NCBI GenBank assembly: GCA_001599595.1
Contig: BCHH01000017.1
Span: 139,054-203,053 of the forward strand
From: Beverwykella pulmonaria
Lineage: Eukaryota > Ascomycota > Dothideomycetes > Pleosporales > Melanommataceae
DNA: 64,000 nucleotides
Direction of reading: 5' to 3'
In this document: positions 53,763 to 64,000 of the stretch, one piece after another
Position numbering within the stretch: position 1 is the stretch's first letter
Layout: every line of letters starts with the position of its first letter
The notes under the pieces: model-generated
Seen by the model: only the letters and a program-made list of their open reading frames with translations
The model's database searches: none
What the model was told of the DNA's origin: nothing
Position numbers and translations under genes: made by a program

Positions 53763-54371
53763 ATGAGCACCACTTCGTACCACCATCCGTTGCGTGCATA
53801 TCTCCCAAATATCACTAGGCAGAACAATCCTGCATCCAACTCCCATGCGAGTGGGACGCCAGCACAGCAACGTGGGACCATTGCCGGCTTCGTCATCTTA
53901 TCAGTCTACGTCTCCTTCCAGTGCACAGTCCTCACGCTCATCCTGATCCGCAAGCTACGAAGACGATCCCGACAAAGAAAGCTCGCAGCTGGGGTCCGCA
54001 CTCGCGGAAATAAATTGCTAGACAATGATATTGAGATGGCGTCCCTGGCGCGTAGTGATTTTCATGGAATACCGCAGCTACCGACTGACGATGACGGAGG
54101 CGAGGATTTGGAAGGAAAACTAAAGCTGGAATTCGAGGGCAATCCAGTGTACCAGCTGAATAACAACGAAGTAAGTGGAAGGTGGGAGTGGTCTACCTCG
54201 GGCGGGATTCTGACGTTTGAGGAACAGCGGCCGCGAGGGCCATATGAGCTTCCAGATGCACATGAGCATTCCACAACGGGCGGCGACGAGGCGAACGGCG
54301 CATTGATATGTAAGTCTGCTATAAAAAATCGCACAGCTGCAGACGGTGTGCAGATGGTCCGCGAGGTGTAG
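53763..54371 (+). CDS. Hypothetical single-pass membrane protein
   Basis: One 202-aa exon. A short polar N-terminus with an N-x-T site is followed by one hydrophobic segment (about 38-62) and a strongly basic stop-transfer stretch (RKLRRRSRQRK). This predicts the N-terminus outside and a 135-residue acidic cytosolic tail. The tail has a repeated turn of the form E-F/L-E-G-N-P and a final GPYELPDAHEH block, resembling the Pro-Glu-Leu motifs at the ends of many fungal Mid2-like membrane proteins. There is no signal peptide. Family not recognised; a second protein of the same layout lies 550 bp downstream. Confidence 0.6.
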   Translation: MSTTSYHHPLRAYLPNITRQNNPASNSHASGTPAQQRGTIAGFVILSVYVSFQCTVLTLILIRKLRRRSRQRKLAAGVRTRGNKLLDNDIEMASLARSDFHGIPQLPTDDDGGEDLEGKLKLEFEGNPVYQLNNNEVSGRWEWSTSGGILTFEEQRPRGPYELPDAHEHSTTGGDEANGALICKSAIKNRTAADGVQMVREV

Positions 54372-54922
54372 AGAGTCAGTTGTCCAGCACGATATCTGCA
54401 GGCGACGAAGAATTTTGTAGGCCCTGGCAGCTTCAAACCCCGACATTTTACGACGTCTCATTAGGAAACTGGTCTATATCAAGACACAACGTGGCGTTCG
54501 CGATCCTCGCTTCTTATTCGTCGTCGAATCTGCCTCGTGTTACGGACTGGCCCCTAGACCTCCGGCCCCCAAATCCTTCGAGTTTCGAAATGACCTCATA
54601 TCAAAGATGGCTGCTCGCCGTCCTGAGTATTGCACCTCAGTTTTGTTGCTTTGGAAGACATAGGTTGATAGAGAGTGGAAGAGCGCACCGATGTAGTGTT
54701 GCGGCTGAAAAACTTCCCCACTGAATAGATTCAAGTTGAGACACGCCATGGCGTTCCAAGTATTGGGTTACGACAGGGTGAGCCGAGCCGGGAATGCGCT
54801 TGGAGTCCTTGCAGCAGCTTTAAGAGGACCCCGCCGCTATATCCTGGAACGTGCCTGCGTCGCTCCAACTCACAGTCCACAACAGCGTCGCATTACCAAA
54901 GCCAGCATAAACAGCACTCGAA
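54372..54922. other. Spacer between two membrane-protein genes
   Basis: No gene is supported. Small frames at 54380-54963 overlap one another and have no family features. Confidence 0.4.
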
Positions 54923-55522
54923 ATGCCTCCACGACACGGTGCGTTCTTCGATCTGATACGTGACTTCCAAAAACACAGACCACTGACTGTTAGCTAGGGA
55001 TTGTAGTCCACGCTGGCTCCAGCTTCGCGCGGCCAAAGTTCTCTCTCGGCCCACGCCTCAAGGCTCGCGCGTCAGCAAGTGTAACCACCGCAAGAGTCAC
55101 GCTCATAATCATCGCCGTATCCCTCGTCGTGTGCGGTATTTTCTGCTGCGGGGTGCTCCTTCTGATGTGGAAGAGCAAGAAAAACAAGAAGAAGCGCAAC
55201 CAGAAGATGGCAGAATCGCAGCCTTTCGTACAGCACCAATACAGCGCGGTTGGAGATGCAAACGCGGGCACCCACACGAGCATGGGCAATCTCCAGGAGC
55301 TGCCGCCGGACAACGAAGCCTTCCAGCTTTCGTCGGAGAGCCAGAAGCATGAGCTTTCGTCGAGTACCATGGTGCAGCATTTAGATGGGTTTACCGCGCC
55401 GGTATGTCTGCATGTCGGAATGGGTGTTGGGTTGTGACTGACTTTCGCAGCCTCGAGCCAATACGCGGCCTGTCGAACTGGCTTCTCCTGAGGCATACAA
55501 ACCGCCCACGTGGAAGTCGTAG
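54923..55522 (+). CDS. Hypothetical single-pass membrane protein, Mid2/WSC-like layout
   Basis: The reading is three exons: 54923-54938 (16 nt), 54998-55401 and 55451-55522, 163 aa. The first exon and its splice are the weak part; the gene may start in another exon upstream. The second exon holds one hydrophobic segment with three Cys (VTLIIIAVSLVVCGIFCCGVL) followed by WKSKKNKKKRNQK, a classic stop-transfer. The cytosolic tail is Gln/Ser-rich. The last exon ends PVELASPEAYKPPTWKS; the P-V-E-L plus Pro-rich end is common at the C-termini of fungal single-pass membrane proteins. Function unknown. Confidence 0.55.
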
Positions 55523-56014
55523 GAGCGCCTTAGCGCACCGCGCCATACGATATTTTCCTAGATTGCGCGTCGCATTGATTCCATTCGGTATTCCGACCCG
55601 CGATAATCAGGTGGCACGACTCCATGTTGAAGAGCGTGCTTTTGTCGATGCAACCATGTTTGGTGCCGAATGCGTTTCTCAGTGCGTTTGCAATCTACAG
55701 TGTGAACCATGTTCGGTTTACAGTGTCGTAGCTGCCACATGCCTGATCCACTGTGAATGCAATGCCGTAGCCACCTGGCACGTCGCATTCAATCGTTGTG
55801 TTGGTCCCTACCTTCACACCTACGACCTATTAATAGCTACGCCATGTTCGGTTGTACCCGACATCTACCTTTGGCCACCGACATAGTATCAACATCATCC
55901 TAGCGCTATATCCATACCTGGAGCTGAAAGAAACTGAATTTTCGCACGGTCTGCGAGAGGGAAATAAAGAACTTGGGGAGACGGCTCCCGACCACGCAGC
56001 TCTTGTAGAGCTGA
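55523..56014. other. Spacer with a coding-like frame
   Basis: A frame at 55852-56067 reads a Glu/Leu/Lys-rich peptide that could be an upstream exon of the interrupted coding region at 56015-56687. No splice link is clear. Confidence 0.3.
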
Positions 56015-56687
56015 AAAGCCGACCACCTCGGAGAAAGACTTCCATATCCTACAAAATCCGAATTTAATCTTGAACTTGGTTCCATCCTTCCACAACTACT
56101 GCGCCTACACGACTATGGTCTTTTACTTGTAGACGCGCAACCAGACCTCCGCGATGAAGTTCTCGATCATCAATCTCTAGATCTTCAACATGACCGTCGG
56201 CTTATCAAGCATCGGTACACGCGCATGAAGAAAAGGGCGTCCATTGTCGTTCTGCTTCCCACAGAGAATCCTCAAATCACTGCAGTGAGCATACTGTGTC
56301 TTAATAGATCTCTACTAGATTACCACCCCACTGCGAACCATTCCCCGAGGACGATGGATTTGGTATGACGCTGTACACCCCTGGCGTGCCCCATATTCAA
56401 GTCAGCAAATAGCCCACGCACTGGATGATCTGGAACAGTAGTCCAAAGAGGAAAAGTGGCACATCCGATTCCAGGATATTCCGTTACCAAGTTATGGCGA
56501 GCCTGGTGGTGTGCTTGGGAACCACTGCAAGGACTTCAAGCCGTATCCTGCGATTCTGGCTGCCAAACCATTACATGTGTACGTTATGGCCCGTGAATGG
56601 AGCCCGAATCTCGATCTCTTTGAATTTGTTGCAGAAGCTTGTGGTTGGGGTGGCTTCAAGCCCATCTTCGAGACGAAATGCGAGTAG
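56015..56687 (+). pseudogene. Coding-like region of unknown family, interrupted by TAG
   Basis: A frame with normal protein composition runs from 56015, through a 34-nt intron-like gap (56285-56318, GTGAGC to CTACTAG), to the end of 130 codons. It reaches TAG at 56439-56441 right after a Glu-Gln pair. It continues in the same frame for another 81 codons to a second TAG at 56685-56687. The second part (KEEKWHIRFQDIPLPSYGE near the start, AEACGWGGFKP near the end) looks like a genuine C-terminus. A CAG-to-TAG change would explain the break. The gap is short for an intron here. Family unknown. Confidence 0.45.
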
Positions 56688-57508
56688 GGCACAGACCAAG
56701 TACCCAGCGTTGTGGAATCGGATATAGTCATCTCTAGTTGGTATACAATATAGGTTTACTGCGCAATGTCCCTATTCGTTATTTCGATGCGTTTTCTGGC
56801 TTCTGGTTACTTGATGCGCCCCACGCTTGCCGTTCGCTCTGCATGGCATCAATCGCGTGTGGGTCAAAGTTCTCACTACCACGTAGTTGCAGATAAATAC
56901 GCGTCACAATAATTACCCATTCACTACGGTTCTCTCAGTTGGCGCTCGGGAAAGTACAGTGAGAACCCTGCCACCTTCATTGGTTCATCCTCGGGCCGAT
57001 GTACACGTGACGACGTCGTTTATCGCTGAATTAGGCAAGAGTTCTCCGTCTTCATTTCGGTCTCCACCAATCATGCACCTCAATGCTTCTAGCTCTGAGG
57101 CTTATCCCGATGCACCTCACGACACCTCCTCGGTTTCTCCCATTAGCTACTCCATCTCATTAATTGTCTCATGTCCAGCTGAATTTCTTGTTGTTTTGGT
57201 CAAAGATCTCCGTTTTGCATGTGATCTTCAATGTGGAACCTTCCTCTTCGTGCCTGGCCCCGAGGCTTGTTTCTCCGCATCCAGGTGCACACGCATCACA
57301 CCGAACCAAACTGTTCTGCAAGGCATGTATATTAAGTGGACCTAGAGTATGGGGTACAGCGTCACGCGGTGGTGGTCAATTATGTATATATTGTGGGTGA
57401 GACTTCATTTTCACTTCAGCGGACTCACACTTCCGTCTTTCACTTCGGCAGACTCATATTTCCTTGTTGTGAGCGCCTGTTGAAGACAACGGCAGTGTTT
57501 CTTTCAAG
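56688..57508. other. Promoter region of glucoamylase
   Basis: No gene is supported. Open frames at 56887-57345 lack family features. No unambiguous TATA element or CCAAT box was picked. Confidence 0.4.
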
Positions 57509-59456
<1,948 letters not shown>

Positions 59457-60782
59457 GCTGGGACCATGTCGTTGTGGCATGCAAAACCCGTCTCCACATT
59501 TTCAGTGTAGTCTTGAGACGGTAGTAATAATAACATAAATGGCTGGCAAGGAAGTTTTCCTCGAGCTACCAGATATTTGCTCACTACGTTGTTTGCCTGA
59601 TTTCCTCAGAAACTGCTCCCAAAGAAATCTACTTCCATCAAGCCTCTCTCCACTTTCACTTACCACTACCAGGGCTCCACTCCACAAAGTACTGTTCCCA
59701 TGACATACTGCACCTTGAATTCACCACTCCCTTCTCGTTGAGTGGGACAAATCTCGTAGTCGGAAACAGCGGCGGGCCGAGTATCTTGTGTTTGGACATC
59801 CAATCCTTCCCATCCGGGGCTTGCTCATCCCATTGTTTCTTCGGGGCCCACCCTTTTCAATAAAAAGGTCCTCACACGTTAGACATTGAAGCAAGAAAAG
59901 ACCTATTTCTTTCGATATCCAATTCGTTTCGTTTGCCAAAGCCCCCCTGTCCCCATTTCCAGCAGTGGCGTTTTCACAAGCTCGTAGTACCGTGACTGGG
60001 TGCCCAGCCCAGCATTCCACAGAGGCCGATCTGAGTACCCTGTCTTCGAAGAATGGATCCAAAAGAAATATTAGAGGGAGGGGAAGATATTCGGGGAGGC
60101 AGAAGGCTTTAAATAATTACTCCTTATTTGCTGGTGAAGAGAAGTTGCGTAAGATGTCACGTATATCACGTGTTCTACTATGTCACGTGTATCACATATG
60201 TCACGTGTCTCACATCTTACACCAAACGAATAATTGGCCCCAATAGTCTTCGGAGGAGCAGGGAAAGGCAAATCATTTCGCACTTGGCTCCAAAAATGTA
60301 TAGGGCTTGTTTGCAATATGAACATGAAAATACTGGTTTCTTTTTCAGAGACTTGGGAACAATGTTGCTGCTGCTGAACATTTTAAGCTTGTCGTGAATA
60401 ATGTGAATTCCAATGGGTTTAGGAATAAGATTTGAGTCTAAGAAGGGACACGTTCAACACTTCTCTAAAAGTCTGACTTCACTGTGAATACCTGAGCACT
60501 CACCTAAGTTCAGTAGCCTTCAAGGATTCCACCAGTCCAGCCAAGTTCTCTCTCCCCCCCGGGACCAGCAGACGTGGACACACTAAGAAGGGCAAGGAGG
60601 ATTGTAAACCCACAACTAGTGGAATCATTAGCTTCCTACTCCTATCTACATCTCTATTGCTGTGTAATCGCTTATATACCAATGCCCCTTATGCGAAAAA
60701 CACAAAATCCACTCCAAAGTACGCCTATGATGATGCAAGAATATCCAATCCCCACCTAACCCGCATCTCCCTCCCCTTCCGC
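59457..60782. other. 1.3-kb spacer between convergent genes, with CACGTG cluster
   Basis: Tail-to-tail region between glucoamylase and glucanase. Apart from the CACGTG cluster at 60150-60215 nothing is recognised; the frames are shadows. Confidence 0.5.
60155..60212. promoter_or_regulatory. Cluster of TCACGTG palindromes
   Basis: CACGTG occurs at 60167-60172, 60184-60189 and 60202-60207, each preceded by T, plus a near-copy TCACGT at 60157. The spacing is 17 and 18 bp. CACGTG is the core site of bHLH regulators (Cbf1/Pho4 type). The cluster lies between two convergent genes, not in a promoter, so its role is unclear; it may be a simple repeat. Confidence 0.4.
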
Positions 60783-63414
60783 CTAATAAGTCTCCGGCAA
60801 CCCCAATTTCCCATAATCCTCCAGCGTACTCGGACAATCAAAGTCTCTATCCCACGTCTTCGCCGGCAAGATCCCAACCTCCATCCCCTTCTTCCAACTC
60901 CACTGTGGCGCCTTCTCTGTCTGCCATGTCCAATAGAACCATCCCCAGCCCGCCTCAAAGGAAATCATTTGCGCAACCGCAAACTGATACAACCACTTCT
61001 TATACGCGTCTGAGTACTTTGACGGGTCAGCATTCGCGCCATCGCACGAACAGGATTTACCACTTGGGCATTGTGGTTTGAGGATGGAGGTTGAGGTGTT
61101 GCCCGTATCAAATGTGCCCTCCCAGCGCGTTCCGATGCCAACGTCATTAATGTATTCCGTGCAATCTGTGTCTGCCTGACTCCACTCCCCGCACATTGTC
61201 GGGCCAAAACCAGTGGTAGTATCCATACTACGCTTACTCTGCGCTGTCCACCCCCTACATGCAAAATTCAACTTATCCGTGTGATTCAAGCTCAGCTGAT
61301 CGATGTTGAAGATGACATATTGATGCACGTCGAGCAGGAGATTTGAGTCGGAAGTTAGCTTGCCTTGCCACTTGTCGAGACCGAGGAAGCCGTCACCGAA
61401 GACGAGGATGGCGGTGATGTTGTCTTTGCGGATTTGCGTAATGGCTTTTTGCGTCCAGTTTAGGACTGAGTTAGTGTTGAGGTCTACCATGCGTGGCTCG
61501 TTGACGATGCCGTAGAGCGTAATGATGTTTTTGTAACGGGGTTGGGCGAAGAACTGTGAGAGTTGGTGGTGGATGTCGAGGGTGCGTTGGGCGTTTAGAT
61601 CGCCGTCGGTGCCGTTCAGCCAGCCGATTACTCCTTGCCGACCGGAATGATTCCAGCCATTCTGAGAGCCTGGTGCGCCGTGGAGATCGAGGTTGATGCG
61701 TAGTCCGTTTTGGCGGGCGTACTCAATGCCGCGGAGTAGGTATCGCCATGCCACTTGTTTGACGTACGGATCTCCATCGTAAGTGGTAACAGCCCAATAT
61801 CCGAAAGGTATGCGAACGTGGTCGAAGCCGGCGGCGCGGATGTCGATGAAGGTCTGTTTAGTGACGAAAGTGGCATAGTGTTTTTCAAGCGTCGATTTAG
61901 ATTTTGTGGCCCCGAGCTTGGTAGTAAGCGTATATTCATCCACAACGCCGTCTCGTGTGCTATACTGTTCGAAGAACGATGGTGTGATGAACGGTTCAAT
62001 GTTGAGCCAACCGCCAACATTTACGCCGCGGATTGGCATCTTGCCATATTGGAAGCTATCTTTTAGACTGGGGACCTTCTCATTGGCTGTCACGTCATCA
62101 TTCCATGTCGAGTTGAGACCCATGATAGGGAGGCCGCCAACTGTTGCAGCCGTGTAGGTGACATTGAAGTCATTGGTGTCATACCACGACCACGGATCGA
62201 GGATTCCCCCTTTCGAAGAATCGGGAACAGAATTTGGATCGAGGTTGTTGAGATTGCTGTTGGAGGGTGAATTAGAGTTGGACGTGGCTCCGCTTGTGGT
62301 AGTGTTATCGCTCTTCTTTTTTGACAACATGACAGCGACTGGGATGACAATGGCGAGGATGAGGAGGACAGCTACCACTCCGATTACTGTACTTCAATTA
62401 GCATTATTTCGGTGTGTAGTAATGGTTGAACATACCTATCCGCTTGATCTTTTTCTTCCGTGCTAGCTCCTCTTCTGTGTAGTCGCTCGGTATACTACCA
62501 GCACCTCCTCGCTTTTCCATCATGTACTGGTATTCGTCATCGTCGACACCACCTTCTTCGGCTAAAGGCCCACTGACGAGCCTCCGCTTTTTCTGCTCGG
62601 TCCGATGCTGCCTTTCTTGTTCCTTCCTCGCCCTCCTTTCAGCGCGTTCAGATGGTGTATGCGTTTCCTCATATTTCCGCCTCCTCTCCTCCCGCTCTGT
62701 ATCTGTGTGCGATCTTCTCTTGTCCCTCTCAGCATCCATATAGATTTTCTTCTTCTTCGTCTCATCATCAGTATATGCGGATCTTCTCTTCGTCTCCTCA
62801 TCATCGGTAGCCACAGCCATTTTCCTCCTATCTCTCTCTCGCTTCTCTTTTTTCATCCTGGCTTCCTCCATCGCAACCTCACTCTCATGTTCCCTTCTTC
62901 TCCGTTCGCTTCTCTCCCTTTCCCTCTCCTTCTCCCTCTCCCTCCTCTTCTCCTCCCTAACCCCCTTCAACCTCTCCCGCTCGAGCTTCTCCTCCTTCCG
63001 CCGTACCTCCTTCAAATAGTCCTCATCGTAATCATAACCCGACCAACCCGCCTTTTTCTGATGACTCTTGTCCAGCTTCGCAATCGCATCAAGACTCAAT
63101 GGTGCACCTGAGCTACGACTCGTAGACGCACTATCCCTAGGTGTCCCCGTAGAACGACGTGTTCTAGGCTTAGGTTTGCGCGGCGTAGCCTCGCGTTCGG
63201 AGTCGCTGGGTTGAACAGCGCGGGGTTGAGGCGTAAGAATTGCGCCTGAGGAGTCTGTTGCGCGGTGGCCGCGGCGGCGTCTGCGTTCGCGATTCTCGTC
63301 TCGAATATGGTCCCGGTCCCGGTCCCGGTCGTAGGAGGAGTCCTCTGCGTTTCTCGAGGCTCTTCGCTCACGGCGGCGGCGGTCGCGATCGGGATCATCG
63401 CTATCCCGTGTCAT
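60783..63414 (-). CDS. exgD: Type II membrane exo-beta-1,3-glucanase, GH5 (ExgD-like)
   Basis: Exons 62436-63414 and 60783-62386 give 860 aa. The start is the ATG at 63412-63414 (MTRDSDDPDRDRRRRE). Residues 1-325 are a very charged cytosolic tail with Arg/Asp and Lys/Glu repeats. One membrane helix (about 327-347) is assembled across the intron. A Ser/Asn-rich stem leads to the GH5 domain: MPIRGVNVGGWL, FDHVRIPFGYWAV, NLDLHGAPGSQNGWNHSGR, GIVNEPRM with the acid/base Glu (about 623) and MCGEWSQADTDC with the nucleophile Glu (about 727). It trims beta-1,3-glucan in the cell wall from the plasma-membrane surface. Domain layout matches fungal ExgD proteins, with a long N-terminal tail. Confidence 0.95.
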
Positions 63415-64000
63415 GGCGGGGTGGGAAGAATACCGGCAATTAAGCAATGCGAGGAGGGAATGGAAAACGGGATAAAAAATGCGGCTCTGTGATTCAAAAA
63501 TGTGGAATGCATATAGGGACATGTATAATTTCGGCAGTGGGTTTGTGAGATGGCATGGGGATCGTCGCGTTGCTATGGTGATGGCCCAGCCCTGACGTGG
63601 ACAAGCCTCGGTGTGAAGACAAACCTTGGAAGTGGGAATTGAAAACACCACGAGGGTTTCACCGGCTCATTGGCGGTTGTCAGCTGAATCTTGGGGTCTG
63701 TGAAATTGCTTTCTCGGAGGCGATTCATTCGACTTTGCTTGCTATCACTAAAATATAAGTCATTTGTTAAACAGAGTAGTGCTGGATAGGTCGAGGTAAA
63801 GAGCTAAAACACCTCAGGTGAAGGAATATATTCTACAGTATAGCCTAGCCCTTATCTCATTAAGACAGGGTTCTGACAAAGGACGATCAGCTTTATGCAT
63901 GCGTGAGGTTCAATGGCCGACTCAATGACATCAGCTCACGTGACGTGAATTTGGAAATCCCAATGGGGACTATTGAAGGGTTTCATTATGGAGTGATCTC
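63415..64000. other. Upstream region of the glucanase gene
   Basis: This holds the promoter of the minus-strand glucanase. A CACGTG palindrome lies at about 63937. No other gene is seen before the window ends. Confidence 0.45.

Overview
The window is nuclear DNA of a filamentous ascomycete (Pezizomycotina). The evidence is the protein set (Zn2Cys6 regulator, LaeA-like methyltransferase, fungal rhodopsin-domain membrane protein, type II membrane GH5 glucanase, glucoamylase with a starch-binding domain) and the many introns of about 45-80 nt with GTRNGT donors and YAG acceptors. There are no operons, and both strands carry genes separated by 0.3-3.4 kb. The sequence alone does not support a species name. 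All exon joins below were read by eye from splice consensus plus frame continuity; none comes from RNA data.

Layout. 1-3.1 kb: the 3' end of an ABM/EthD-like gene, then gene-poor AT-rich DNA with a hairpin-forming MITE-like repeat. 3.1-4.2 kb: secreted epoxide-hydrolase-type alpha/beta hydrolase. 4.4-6.5 kb: an inverted-repeat (foldback) element rich in TACGTACG, carrying decayed or captured coding sequence and a 168-bp block that recurs inverted at 10.8 kb. 6.9-10.5 kb: an MDR alcohol dehydrogenase transcribed divergently from a Zn2Cys6 transcription factor. 12.7-14.4 kb: first DUF2235 hydrolase, followed by a decayed F-box/2EXR-like gene. 16.2-25 kb: MDR reductase, ten-exon PhoD phosphatase, second MDR reductase divergent from MED7, and a second, intronless DUF2235 hydrolase. 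26-33 kb: phosphate/glycerophosphodiester-type MFS permease and a rhodopsin-domain membrane protein, separated by 3.4 kb without a gene.

34-45.9 kb is the housekeeping core: an 839-aa protein of unknown function with a HicA-like tail, a GNAT acetyltransferase, PEX11, the mRNA cap methyltransferase ABD1 sharing a 365-bp promoter with proteasome subunit RPN7, and alanine aminotransferase. 46.4-51.9 kb has three small-molecule enzymes in a row on the plus strand: FAD monooxygenase, LaeA-like methyltransferase and a VOC/glyoxalase-fold protein. 53.7-55.5 kb holds two single-pass membrane proteins. 56.0-56.7 kb is a coding-like stretch broken by a stop. 57.5-64 kb carries the glucoamylase and the ExgD-type glucanase.

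The genes do not form one pathway. Plausible local modules are the dehydrogenase/regulator pair at 6.9-10.5 kb, the possible tailoring trio at 46-52 kb, phosphate acquisition (PhoD plus the GIT1-like permease) and the two glucan-active enzymes at the right end. The features least explained by known families are the foldback element with its shared 168-bp block and Tyr/Cys-rich frame, the HicA-like protein, and the interrupted coding region at 56 kb.
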